Origin: Liolophura sinensis
Lineage: Eukaryota; Mollusca; Polyplacophora; Chitonida; Chitonidae
NCBI RefSeq assembly: GCF_032854445.1
Contig: NC_088295.1
Location: 70,956,028-71,020,027 of the forward strand
Direction: 5' to 3'
Length of the DNA stretch: 64,000 bases
Of this stretch, positions 24,696 through 38,400 are shown piece after piece (within the stretch, counting starts at the first letter, position 1; each line of letters opens with the position of its first letter). The position numbers were made by a program, and so were the translations under genes. The notes beneath the pieces are model-generated. The model was not told the origin of the DNA and made no database searches. It saw nothing but the letters and a program-made list of their open reading frames with translations.

Positions 24696-26694
24696 GTATA
24701 GTTTGTGATTGGGTGCCTGACATTTGAGGTCGTTGGTTTGTGATTGGAAGCCTGGGATTTGAGGTCGTTGGTTTGAAACTCTGAGTTGTCTTGACCCTAA
24801 AATGTGTACCCAGAAGAGTATTTCCAAATAACCACAATTCTGTTGAATTACAGTTCAATTAATTCATTATTTGAATTTCGGCTTCCCCACTGTATATCTA
24901 CTGTCATTATAACGAGAAGAAAAGCACCCTGTCTCAACGTTATAGTTACATGTATATGCATATGTTTACACACGGATTCCTGCGTGTAGTTGTTCAGCAT
25001 TCCCAGCTTCTATATAGTGAACTATGTCACAGTGCCCGTCTATATAATATCCCTATGCAATGCTGCGTGTCAAGAATGGAAAAATTCGTGTGTAGAGAGA
25101 TGTATTTCAAAGCAGCAAAAAGAGATAATACAACGCAGGATCGTGTTACTGACTGGAGCTTATGATTGTCAGCTTAAGCAAACATTTAGTGGAAGTCTTA
25201 CACCGTACCATTTCTTATACGACATCAGCCAGGGTATATACCCCGCGATGCCTGTCTATCATTTTTGTTGCTGGGTTTCGATGATTGTTGACACACATAT
25301 TGGGCTTATCTAAGATTTCAGCTACCTCTGACTGCATTTCTGGAGACTGCGCTTGTGGAAGGCAGTGCCTCCTGTAGGTCATCTATCTGAAGTCACACCT
25401 GAGAGTAAGTATACGAATTATCCACACCGATTTCTGTCCCTAGCTCCTCGTGACGTTTTCTGATATCGTCCAAAAAAGAAAGGAACTGTAGTTATTATCT
25501 GCAAACTGTGAGAAGACCGTAAATTTAAATAATATGATACTTTATCCGAAAACAAAGGCGCGTGGTGTTGGCACAGGGTGGTAATATGAACATCCATTTG
25601 TGACTTCACTATTGACTTCGTTTTACTATAGCTCGTAAAACACAACTCCTGTACGATAACATGTAAAACTTACGACATACGGCCGTTTCAAAAATTCATA
25701 CTATATGCACCTGCTCGCCTGTACTAATTGCAGGCATAACTTATGCCATGCCCAGAGCATTAACGTCTTCGTCGAATAACACTTAAAGCAATGTTAAAGT
25801 CATTTTTTAATGATGGTACCTTACAAAGCACTCACGTTTGAGCTCAGGTTTTACATACAAGTAAAACACAACGATACGAGTGGCGGGGGTGGGAGGGGAG
25901 GGGCTGGAGGTTTTATAATCAATGTTAAGGCAAAAATATCACAGAATCCATATTAAGGTAAATGTTTAAGAACCTTATGAGTTCAGGTAAAGTTTTGTAT
26001 TGATGTGTCTCCTACAGGAATCTTCTTTTGTATCTTCGCTACCAAATCTATTTTTATGAACCAACATGTAAAGTTTACAACCCACGCATTTCTTTCACTT
26101 GTGAATTTCCTTTTTGCTGAAGGACGAAGGGAACGGGTAAAGCCATCAAAGATCTCGCGATCTACATGCATAAGAAGATAGCTCACTATCGTCCTTGTCG
26201 TGCAATCAATAATATGAACTTCCGATAAATTTCTATCAGATAAATCTGTGTAAAAGAAAAACAGTGGAGACAAATTGTATCGCTAAGTGCTACCACTATG
26301 CGTTCATTGTATGTAGGCCTATATATCTGGGAATTCATCTCAGATAAAGCATAAATGCCTGGTGTATGTACGACATCCTTTGAAATATTCCTGAAGGGAT
26401 AAACTTTTTAAATAAGAATAAAAACATATTTACCATTTCAGGAAGAAGACTGGCGCAATTCTGAGTTTTACAGAGATAATAAATCCAGTCAAACGTTAAC
26501 TGCGTGTCGACAATTATTTTGTTCAGAAATATTGATTTTGTGTAGAATGTCGTCACTGAATTCGACATCATTATTAAAGCCGATATAGCGAAGTTCGGCT
26601 ATTATCAATTATCCGATATGCCCATGTGTTCGTTCTCTTGAAGCCATAGATGGTCGATTGAGTGTCGGGTGACTGAGGGGAATCAGTCAGGACA

Positions 26695-26840
26695 ATGACG
26701 TTCTCTACTGGACTGAGCTGGTTACACAGGTTCAGCCTTTTCACCTTTGCCCTGTGTATTTTGGGTTGTCCCATGGACCATTTCTCCCAGGAATCACCAA
26801 AAGATGTAAGCCCCATCCCCACTGTGTTCCAGACTAGCAG
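26695..26840 (+). CDS. Exon 1 of the giant gene: signal peptide
   Basis: The ATG at 26695 opens 48 codons plus two bases (AG|gtaaat). The peptide has a short N-region ([12 protein letters not shown]), a hydrophobic core ([13 protein letters not shown]) and a polar region after it, typical of a secretory signal. Its last residues, VFQTSR, match the module-junction pattern seen three more times downstream (IFRTDR, LFETDK, VFMTHK, each followed by LP). The phase-2 end fits the exon at 28322 exactly. This motif match identifies the exon although it is too short to stand out as an open frame. Confidence 0.82.
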
Positions 26841-29800
26841 GTAAATATTGTTGACACATTCTGCATTGGTTTGTCCAACTTTTAGTTGTGGATTAATTAG
26901 AAATGTGTACTACTATACCGCTTTGATAAATGGTATGGAATTAACACTTTATAGCAACAGTGAGTACATGCATTTTACGAGCGGACATATTGCTCGATGA
27001 AGCATTTGGTACTGAAACTACTGAATGAAACTTTTTCTTAACTTTGTGCACAATCTCTCGTTTTATAGCCATAAGTATATGCGTGCTAGGCTACAGGTAC
27101 AAGAAAAGCTTCAGTATGATTGCAAACAGCAGTAAAAGTATATGCACTATTCCATAATCGGGTGAACACAGCACTGTATGTTCGTCTTGACCTAAGGCAT
27201 GCTTGCTCACATAAGGCTATACCAAAGGGCAAAATTACAAGTTCGCGTTGACATATTCATGTTTGCTGAGTAAGAAAAACGATACCACTTTCACCAACCA
27301 ATCCTTTGGTTGGTGAAAGTGGTATCCAGATAATCCTCCTCTGGAGAACAACATATTGATCAGATTGTTTACAGGACATACATGTAGACTCAGTCTGTTG
27401 TGCTCACCAGTTACTCACTCTGTTGTGCTCACCAGTTTCTCACTCTGTTGTGCTCATCAGTTGTGCTGTCTGGTTATCTCCTCATGCATTCATGATCTCA
27501 ACCATTTCTCAACACAGCATGTATAAACAAATCGCCCTGCAGGCAGAAAGGGTGCATTCAACTTATGGATATGGCATAGTGACTGCTTGAGATTGAACCC
27601 ATCAAGACCATCACCTTGCGATGGTGCTTGTACTTTAATCCGCGCTTAATGGTGCTACCAGTTGGTAAACGGGCTTTGTATGTATTTCCCCTTAGCATGA
27701 TAGATACGTGTTACCGATGAAGTTTAATACAAACCAGACTGAACTAGAATTGTCGTCTTGGTGGAAAGATCATCATAGAAGATATTAAAGAGCCATATAA
27801 TTACAAATAGGAGAATTCATGGAAATTTGATTTAATTTCCATTTGATTTAGTTTCGGTGTTCATTATGAAAATTTGTTTGAAAACACTGAGGGTCATTGC
27901 AGGATTTTCATAAGGTTAATTCAAACCTGCATAAAAATAAGACGTTTTTGAAGACTGATATTTGTAGAACCCGAACATCCAGTGGATGACTTGAACGTGC
28001 CAGAAGTAATGTAATCTTTTAAATCAGCATGGTTGATCAATGGCAACAACATTTAAATTTCTCAGTTACCACTTCCAAACAACCTTTCAAGCATGATTGT
28101 TGTTAGGGTTGTTGTTTTGAAAATTGTTGCTTTTTGTAACTATGGAGATTTACTTTGTATTGATGGCGGGTATGTATTCGGATCTGGATTAAACAGGAAA
28201 AAGCACTAATATTTTTACTGGAGCAAGCAGGTCTGTAATATGGATTGTCTGTGCACGCCTGTGTCAATCCAGGATTTGACCAAATTTCGTAGGTATATGT
28301 TCTTTTTTTGTCACATTCCAGGCTTCCTCACGATAACTCTACGAATGGCATTGACTTCCGGTACATGGCATCTGTTGGGAACGGCCATTTAGCAACAGTT
28401 GTCTACAGCGACACTATTTACGTGAATGGACTGTACAATGGTGTATTGGGTGAGTAGGCCTACAGTAGAACCAGCTCATGCAACATTTGCGTTTAACAAC
28501 CGTTTTCATTTAATTACAAATAGAAAACAGATTTGAATCACCAAGACCTATCTTACACGTGGTTAACACACATATATATACATAAACCAGAATGCCGTGA
28601 AGTGCAAGCTCCAGTTCCAGCGTCAGATTTTCTGTATTGTGTGCACATATTTTCAGGATGGAGTCACCGTGCACGAATCCCTTCCACGCAGGCAATCCGT
28701 ATCCAGGTGGCAGGTAAACAGTGCAATACGACCAGAGAATACAGCTTGGACGTCGCCAGAGGTAAAAACTTGATTGTTTCAGTACTAAAACTTACCAAAT
28801 CTTTTTTGGTACCATGTACATCGTAGTGATACGCGGAGTTTGATTGGGCGAGCATGCATGTGCACAAGTTGCTGTTAACATACATGTATAATAATCATAT
28901 GTAACACTCATTGGGTATATCTGAACAACAATGAAAACGTAGTTTAGTGTGTTGTCAATGATTATGCATGGTATAGTCTATAGCCTATATAGATATTATT
29001 AGTAGACCTATGCACAGTATCGCTGGTAAATTCCATGTAAGCTACTGTTTTGAATCCGCAATAGATTCTGACTGTAGTGCCGTAATGTGATCCAGCTCTC
29101 ACTGGCATGCCTATGACATTCCATAGTGGGGAGGTTGTCCGGAATCTGGTGATGTATAATGCTTTCTCCAAGACTTTGGTTATTTCCTTTGTCCATTAAC
29201 CTGTGGGAAAGCTGTTATATACTTAATCAGTGAAACTATCGTGAAAATTGTAAGCTTAAAATGCATGTATTTTAAAAAAAAATCTACTTGTAGGTGTTTT
29301 TGAGGAAGTGTTAGCTGTAGACGGTATGGGGGGTCGGGTAGTCCAGCGGACGTACGCTCATCAGCGCTTTACACGCCTCCTGATCACAGAGGTTATGGTG
29401 GACAGACAATCAACCACGGGTCAGCCCTTCGTCATAGAGCTGCGTAACTACCCTGGCAAAGAGAGTACCGACATTAAGTTCTCGGAACAAGTCGATTTCG
29501 TCAACAACATCTGGTAAAGAGAATCGCATGCTTGTTATTTAGAATTACCGATGTGGAAAACTTCCAAAGGTCTATAAAGAAGTGGTATATTGTGCTTGTA
29601 TGTTTGGTAAATCTCTCAGTTTAAGTGTTTGTGTAAAGGATGTATAGTAATTCCTGCTATTCATCTACCAAGAAGATGAGTATAGTGGAAAAGCATAGAT
29701 ACTTCGCCAAATACACTCAGCATATTGTATATTTGACGGGCCCTGGAAATGACCTATGTAATTTTGTCGAAAACTGAAACTTCATGTATGCGACTTCTCA

Positions 29801-32415
29801 GTTTTTGGGAGTATATATATGCTGTTACACTGTGCTAAATCCCGTTGTTAAAACACCGTTTTTGGTATTAACCTACAGGCCTTCCTACCAGCAGAATGGG
29901 ACGACGCTGGAGGCTGAGCTGAACATGACCACCGCTAGCGGAATCGGTTCGCAGTCACCAGATGATAACGAAGGCGTACTACAGACTGTTAATATGCTTT
30001 CTACAAAACTCCCCAACTCCCTCACCTTAGACTCACATCAACAGAAGGGACGGTGGATTTTCTTTACCTCAATTGACCTGAATTACACCTCGGCGAAAAC
30101 AGAGTTTCAGAATGGGTTGGATATTTTATCAAATGCGCCTGACTACTTGTACCAGAGTCATATAAAAGCTTGGGAATCCAGGTGGAACGGAGGGAGAATA
30201 GAGGTTTCCGGAAACCTTCAACTTCAAAAGCTAATTTATGGATCGTTTTATTATCTGCTCAGTTCTCTTCCATCCATGGAATCAAATCTTCCCGCCAACC
30301 AATTCTATGGTCTCAGCCCTGGCGGTCTGTCGAACGGAGCTAATGCCACAGACTATCAGGGTCACGTGTTCTGGGACATGGAGACATGGATGTATCCCAC
30401 AATGCTTATGTTCCACCCCAAACTGGCCAAGGAGATGCTGTCGTACAGAAATAACGGTATGGAATTTGCCTATGAACGGGCTCGGGACGGTGGTTATGCG
30501 GGACTGCGCTTTCCTTGGCAGAGTGCGCTTACTGGAGCAGAGTTGACAACAGTCTGTATTCCGTGCCGTGACAATGAACAGCATATCACGGGTGATATTG
30601 GATTTGCAGCAAGACAGTATCTGACAGCAACTCGGGACACAGACTGGCTAAAATCAGAACAAGGATATCAACTTATCAGAGATATCGCCTTTTTTTGGGC
30701 CACCAGGGCAACCTATAGTGCGGACAAAGATGCCTATGACATCGATGGTAATTAAACTGTGTACATTTACTTTTTCTGATCAAACCATTGTTAGTGTGAA
30801 GTTCTGCAGCAACTTGCATATGGTCCTTTTTTCAGAGCATAGTTTCCTCCCATCATACATATTACCTGTCCACAATTTCTGGGGCTCAGCTTCATAATAG
30901 TTTTTAATTCCGTTTAACCTGCATGGAACTAGGGGCTTAATATGCATTGTGTTCAGGAAAATAAGGATGCTTAGATTGACAGTTACAATTAAAGAGCAAT
31001 TGAGGTTCATGTGTTTAATTAGCAACACCTTAGAAATTAGCATGCATGGTACAAAGTTTGAGTACTGATTAAATTTGCGCACCTATACATGTATACAGAT
31101 CATTCCTTGTGTTTTTCCGACATCATTGAAAACTGTGGAATATTTCCTGTTATGTGACTTCGTTCAAATTTCTTATTCTATATACATTTAGTTTGGCTCG
31201 TCGGTGGTCTGCGTCAAACGTTGTTTTGGAAATTGTTCTTGAAATTTGTGAACTGAACATCCATTAATGCTTTTTATTTAACTCCGTTCTTTCCACGGCC
31301 ATGCATGGAGATGCCACCTATGACGAGTGAGCTCGGAGTTGAAAACTGACCATTGTCAATTATAGAATATTCAACCATGACTGAAGAAATCAAGTGATTT
31401 TACATCACCTATTTACGTTTGTTAATTGGTTTGTAAATGTCAACACTGTTGTCGCTGGTTTCATACATTTTGGTATACGGTCTTAATTTTGTGTCCAAAA
31501 ATGAAATATCTCACTCATTATGAAAACATCTGTATATTTTCCTCTAGAGCAAAGTATATAGCCGCCTTGGTAACAACAAACACGTACTCTACAGCTCTCA
31601 TACGCTAAGGCCATTTGGCGAGACTTACATTCTTCGACGACCGCTGGTCTTCCACCAGTGTGGCATGCAAGTGTACGCGAACAGTATAAACACCGTCGTA
31701 TATAATTCTTGAGTATGGCGTTGAACATCAAATCATTTAACCAACACTCAAAACCCACATGCAATGAACAGACCTGTCCGTAAAACTGGTTGTCCTCTGC
31801 AGATGGTATCTAACTTAAACGCGAATACTTCCAAAAGAAAAAAAACGTGTGAATTTCCACAAATAGTGTATATGTTAAACATAAATTTATACTTCTTGAA
31901 GATACCACCAACATCTAGAGTAAAATACATTTGTCCAAAAATTTATGGCGAATAATAGCCGCCAAATACAAATGCTTTCCATAAATAAAAGTTTCTGAAA
32001 GGACAATACATGTATAGTTTCACCCAAAGACATCTCACCTCTGATTTGCAGCTTGTGTCCATGCCCATGCTGTAAAAACTGTAATCCTGTAACAGTATGA
32101 ATTAGTGATAGAAAGTACGAAAATGACCACAAGTCCTAGAGATCACGAGTTTTTTGTCCGTATTTGAAGTTTGATTTTATAAGGCGAACTTTGGAGAGAA
32201 GAGATTTGATAATATATACTTGATAAACTTTTCGTTTCAGATAATTTAAAAATAAAATTGTTGTAAATATTAAGTTGTCAAATATCGGAAACACTATACC
32301 AGGCCCTATTATATTCCTGTTATAAAATTTGTAAACTTAACTATTACGACAGCACGGTAAGTTTTGAAGACACGTAAAACAAATGTATCGTTTATAGTAT
32401 ACGTATATGTAGGTG

Positions 32416-32473
<58 letters not shown>

Positions 32474-35400
32474 GTATACATACATACATGTATGTATAGG
32501 ACTAGATAGACTTGCAAGGCATGATTTTGTCTGTGCCTGCAGCTGTGCGTGTATTTTTATCTTTTAAGGTGTAATGCCACCAGATGAGTATGCACAGTCT
32601 GTGAACAATTCAGTGTACACAAACGTCCTCGCCAAGAAGAGCATCCTGTTTGCTAGATATGCCGCTTGTCTCAATGACCTGGATTACTCCAAAGAAATTA
32701 ACGATTCCCTCATTTCAAAAGCTGAAAACATCTTCATCCCATTTAACCAGTCATCCCGGTATCACCCAGAGTTTGAAGGGTACGAGAGTTATGACAATGG
32801 TAAGTCGCACCCTCAATATTTTTAATCCTGCTCAGCGATAGTGAAGGTTAGCGAGGAGAATGTTCACTTTCGGTGAATTCATTTAGCCTATATGGCGTAT
32901 ACATTATATTAAAGTTAAAAATGTCAACAGATTAAGTAAGTCTCAGTGGAAAGACCAACATGTTCTTACTCTATCCAAATCTACCTTTAATTGTGTATAT
33001 GTGAAGGCTTCCAATCTGAAATCTTGAAGCCTATATTGTTTTTGCTCAAACATTTAAAAACATATATTTGGACAGTGCTTTTTGACGTTTTTGTAGAAAA
33101 CTACAAATGGCAACTTCTTGAAATTTGGCAGCAAGATTATCTTTCAGGGTTCAGAAGTTTGTTCCTCTAGGTTCCGGGGTGTGGTGGCCATATTGTATTT
33201 CGCGAAAAACCTTTAAATATATTTCTCTCAAGGGCCACTGGGTGGATTTTTTTGAAGTTCTGTCGGGTGCAACTAGGCCTAATATCATAGTTTAAAGAAG
33301 ACTTTAAAATCCGTTAAAAACCGTAGAAGCTCGCCATTGGTCGAATATAGGGCACAGTAGACGTAGGCAAACAGAAAGTCTTGAAGAAGAAATAGATCTA
33401 AATGTTTGTAAAAGACGAAGTCTTACATGGAATCATCCGTTCCACATATTCTGGTGCTTTTTGTTGTTTTTTTTTTTTTAGATGCTCCCTTGCGAAAGTA
33501 ACCATGTTCTGTTGTAGTGGCGCGGGCTGTTTAATCTGGGGGACCCTCAGCAGTTGCAGACTGCGCATTTGTCCCAGTAAATCACGGCATGTTGTAGGTA
33601 CACATAAAGTGAAACAGGCAGACGTGATCCTGCTGGGGTATCCCCTTATGTACGACATGGATATAGATGTCCGTCGCAACGATCTGGAGAAGTATGAGAA
33701 AGTGACAGATGAGGGTGGCCCAGCCATGACATGGGGAATGTTCGCTATCGGCTGGCTAGAGCTGGGCGATGAACAGAGAGCTGCTGGGCTGTTCAACAAG
33801 TCACACTCACCGTACACCAGGGAACCTTTCAAAGTATTGACCTTACATACATATGTAGCAACTTTTTGTGCAATTTCAATGGACCAAGCTACGATTTTAA
33901 AAGATCGAAGTCATAGTACTTCTGTCAATTTGCATATATCTGCGCATAACAAGATAATGGGCGATGAAATTTAAATCTGATCTTGTGATTTTATTGTGAT
34001 GGTGTTGAACATTTCCTTTATATTAAATGCATAGTATGGGACATTTTTAAACAAAGCATGAAGTAATGTGTATAAAACCCGGTAGTTCATACGATGATCA
34101 CATGTCAGATGGGGAACTACATGTAGATGTGCAACGTGTCTATATTGAATGGTATTGTCATAGCCTATTGGTTTCACTTGTATTTGTGTTTTGTTTTTTT
34201 TTGTTTTTTATAATTGGAAAATGAAGTTCAGATCAACATAAGGCACATGTATGTATCCTTTCAGATCTGGACGGAAGATCATTATGGTCATGGAGCAGTG
34301 AACTTCATCACAGGGATGGGAGGATTTTTGCAAGCAGTATTTTTTGGTTATGGTGGTGTGCGGTTACAAGTCGAGCAGCTCACTTTTGACCCAAGACTTC
34401 CTCCAGGAACAGATGGCATGAAGCTTATAGATGTGGATTATCTGGGATCCAGATTTGATGTCATTATAAAGGCTGAAAGAGTTCAGATTAATGTGACAGA
34501 GGCCCCCCTGGGGTCAGAGTTGATCCTGACTGTTAGCTCAGATGGCTCACAGTTCCTCCTGACAAAAGGTACATGTACATCAGCATGTTTGTTTTATTAA
34601 CTGTTGCTTATTGTCAGCATTAAAAACGGAAAGGCAGTACTTCTGTATTAATACATCTAAATTCATTACTATCAAGCTTTTATTATGATAACAGGCATGG
34701 GAATAATCAGTGTATTGAATATGGATGTCAGGCCTTCTTATTTCGAACACTAATGAAACAGAAAACTTTCTATTACCATTACAAAATGCCTTAACTACCC
34801 TAATTGTTCTAATTTTTTGGACACCTGGTCTGCTCTTTTTCACCAATATAAATGTAATTGTAGGAGGAATATTTAGTTTCTTCTTTTCACATGGTCAGTA
34901 CATGTAATGACAAACATATTCATATCTTTACTCTCCCCAAAACTGAGAGAGATATGTAATTCTTTGCTTTCAGCACTATTTACATCTGTCCGAAAAATTA
35001 GAGGAAGTAGGGTAATATAAACTTGCAGTGTCAGGCAGTTTTTTTGGTAAGATGGCTGTGACAAGGCAATCCTGTTGAGGTTTGAACCAACAAGTTTTTG
35101 GTTTCATGATCAGGATTCTACCACTGGACGAACTTGAAATTCCCTCCAGACTGGAGGTACATGTAAATATAGCATTTAGATTCCACCCTGTTACATGGGA
35201 TTGTCAATAAGAATGAATATCATAATGATGTTTTAATACCTCCTTTCTTAGGTAGACTGATTGACATGGCCAGAGAAGCATTTTCCTTGAAAGGATCAGA
35301 AGAGACAGACTGTCCTGTGCCTGAAGGTGACATTTAGAACATTGCCCTCATGCCAGTCAGTGCTGAAAGTAGCAAATCCGTACCATGAGGTTAACGTTCT

Positions 35401-38400
35401 TATGACAGTGCTAACAATTTGCAGACGCTCTACAGTTTCCTTGTGCTGCATGATCAGTAGCACCAATTTTAGTTCAATTTTACAAATAACTCCAGCCCTT
35501 TATTTTTCATCATCTAACAAACCTAAAGTTAAATGTCAGAATTATTCAATATTGCCATGTTTTAGAATTCAGTTTGTCCAATATTACCCTGTATTTGCAG
35601 GAAGCTCATGTTCCCCTGGTGTCCCATGGTCAGATTTGTCACCCACGCCCAGTGTGAGTCCCAGCTCTGGGGTTCTTACTAACCCAGTCAACTACATAGT
35701 TCTCACCCACACACAAGGGAAAGGCTGTCATACAATGCTGGACTGTAAATATCAGGCCAGCAACTATTCGGTAAGTCTGCATTCAGACAAAAAAACATTT
35801 ACATCTTGCTAACCGAAATTTTTTTTCTAGATTTACTTGAAGGAATCACCATTTGAATCCTAATTTACCAGGACTTGAGATGAAATTGTGACAGGGATGG
35901 TCTTCAGCATGTTTCATCAGTAGGGGATCACTGTAAATATACCAGTCTTTGATGTGTCCTGCTATAAGGGGACACTTATGTCATGTAATAGAAATAGTGT
36001 TTTAAATGATCTAAAACCTGAAGTACAAAACAACCGAAAAAACTAAAAGTCTCCAATATATATATATACACCCTGTTCACCTGTAAAGAAGAATTTTCTG
36101 GAGAAGAATTATTTGTTACTTTGTGAAGAGACAGTGTCTTTACTACACCAGTGTCAAAGATTTCAGAATACTTGTAGAGTAACAGGTCATAATCTTCAGC
36201 CTTTGATACAACTATTTCACAGTTCTGGATCAGGTCATGTCATAAGCTTATATAGCTTCATTGTGTATGGAAAATGCCTGACAGTAATATAGTATAGACA
36301 GTAATCAGATAAAAGAATGGCTTATAGTGCAGGTAATGTAAGTGCATTGTTGATGTGTTGTTGGTTTCAGAATGACTACAACTACCTGGTTGGGGAGAAT
36401 GGTATAGCATATGAAGGTGTGGGCAGCAGGTTTACCAGCGGAGTGATGACCCAGTTGACTAACAGAGCTATTACTATAGCTGTCATGGGAGATTTCAAAT
36501 GTACTGCCCCTAACACTAAAGCATTTGCAGCAGTTAAGCGCATTGCCAAATGCCTGTTAGAAAGGTGGGTGCCAAATATTACTCAAGAAGTTTTATTTTG
36601 TCTGTGATGTTTTTGTGCCTGTGTTATCATCAATCATTTTATCTTATACAAATTCTACCTACTTCTGCCTACTTAAAAAAAAATTGTTATTTTTAATCCA
36701 GGTTGCGTCAATAAATAAGGTCACATTAAAGTTATGATGTTCAGGGCATGTAATAATAATTATAGAAACATACTAGTGCTTTGCAGAGTGTTTGCATGAC
36801 ACGCCTGAGAGCCTGGTTGAGGTATATTATGAAATTTGCATTCAAACTTGTCACTCTGATTCCTTACATTTGCCTGATTTATGAGTCATTAGTCCGCATG
36901 TTGTTTCTTTCATCATTTAAGTGTTATTGATAAAACTGTTTATCTTATTCCAGAAACATATATTGAATATTAATAATGACCATGGTTCATCTATATTATA
37001 ATATCCTCATTTCTTTTGTAATAGTATATACAAACCATGTTTAACACCAGCAGTTTTATTTTTTGGATCTACATGTACTTTTGTCTTTTTTTTGTGTTAA
37101 AAAAAATATATTTTTATATATTATTTTGGAACTGTGCAATATTCCAGTGGGAAATTGTCTAGGAATTACACTGTGCTGACACTAGAACAAGCTACTGACA
37201 GTGGATCCTCAACTGAGAGGGATGATGCTATGTTCTGTGTTATCAAACAGTGGAAACACTGGGTATGTAATTGGTATTATATTCTACAATCGAAAATTAC
37301 AGTTTTAAAAATTCTTAGTTTAACAAATAAAATATTTTGGCTACATTGTTAAGGTTCTTTGCTTTTACTATAACTGCATTTGTAGAGAGAATAAAACACT
37401 TGACTTTATATCCAATGTGACAGTTAACACATTGTTTCAAATACAAATATTCTGAAATACAGATATTAATGGGAAGAGTGTTTATTAGTGCCCCATCGGT
37501 CTGCCTGTTGGTCGGTCATTTCGCTATCTACACAACATGTTTATATTGGTATTGCGATTTTTACAGATATTCACATGGTACAGGTATCTGCATTGTTGAT
37601 AACTGAAAGCTTAGCATGACTTTATCATGTTTAGATACACAAGTTTGAAACTTACATGCATCTGGTTTTTTTAAAGTGAACAATGTTTCCAATATTCTTT
37701 TTATTACCTAATCACTGTAAGTACTTTAATGGGTGAATTGTGCCCAAGCTCAGCATGATATATGGACATCCATTTTAGATGCAATATGTTTGGAATGTTT
37801 GTTTCCTCAGCAGTCATTTCAGTCGTCAGGAGAGCTGAGGTACCCACGCTGTGATAGGCTGTGTGACAGAGAGACAGACTATACTTTTCAATCAGACGGG
37901 TTTACAGACCTGAGTGAGGAGCCTCATATATTCCGCACAGATAGGTGCGTTTACAACTAGTGTCTTGAACACTTACAACTAAACAGTAAAAAAATGATTC
38001 AAATCAAGAAAGTAAATATTGGCACAGTGTTTCAGCATTATGTTTTTCCACACAATTACGGCTCTGCAAAGCTCTGAACTACTAGTTTCGTTATTGTTTT
38101 GTAGCAAAGCAGCAGTTTTTTCAAAAAGAGCCTCAAGTAAAAATTCTATACTTCTCTGTTTTCAAGACTCCCCATGGTGGCGGGCAGCCAGTCAGTTGAC
38201 ACCAGATACATGCCCTCTGTTGGAAACGGGCATATAGCCACGGTGTTGTACAGCTCCTCTGTCTATATGAATGGATTGTTCAATGGATATAAAGGTATTG
38301 TGTACAGAAATCGATTGATTGGTTAACGATTAATGGCATGCTCAGGTGTATTTGACTTGTAAGGCAGCTGTCAGTGTCATTGGTGGAGGAAACAGGATTG

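Larger units (their letters stand above)
16012..26694. other. Gene-poor intergenic region rich in mobile-element remnants
   Basis: The first part is probably the 3' UTR of the SH3BP5 homologue; a possible poly(A) signal (aataaa) lies near 18893, but the true end is not visible. The remainder carries SINE copies, a MITE, two foldback elements and microsatellites, listed separately. Short open frames on both strands are mostly repeat shadows, and I support no gene here. The last ~400 bp should contain the promoter of the giant GH65-PGRP gene, but no core promoter motif is obvious. Confidence 0.65.
30748..32568. other. 1.8-kb intron of module 1
   Basis: AT-rich, with a SINE tail near 31690 and a TA microsatellite near 32420. 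No other feature recognised. Confidence 0.8.

Noticed and set aside
24531-24827. Minus-strand 98-codon frame
   Set aside because: Falls mostly inside a SINE copy and reads repeat sequence.
16012-26694. Retrotransposon or viral coding remnants in the gene gap
   Set aside because: I looked for reverse transcriptase, integrase, transposase and viral capsid-like frames and saw none long enough or motif-bearing.
33398-33832. Minus-strand open frame of 144 codons
   Set aside because: It lies antisense to the module 1 exon 33598-33833, whose protein is clearly conserved; the frame is a shadow.
35327-35812. 161-codon plus-strand frame
   Set aside because: Only its end (35601-35770) is a real PGRP exon; the rest is intron read-through with no homology.
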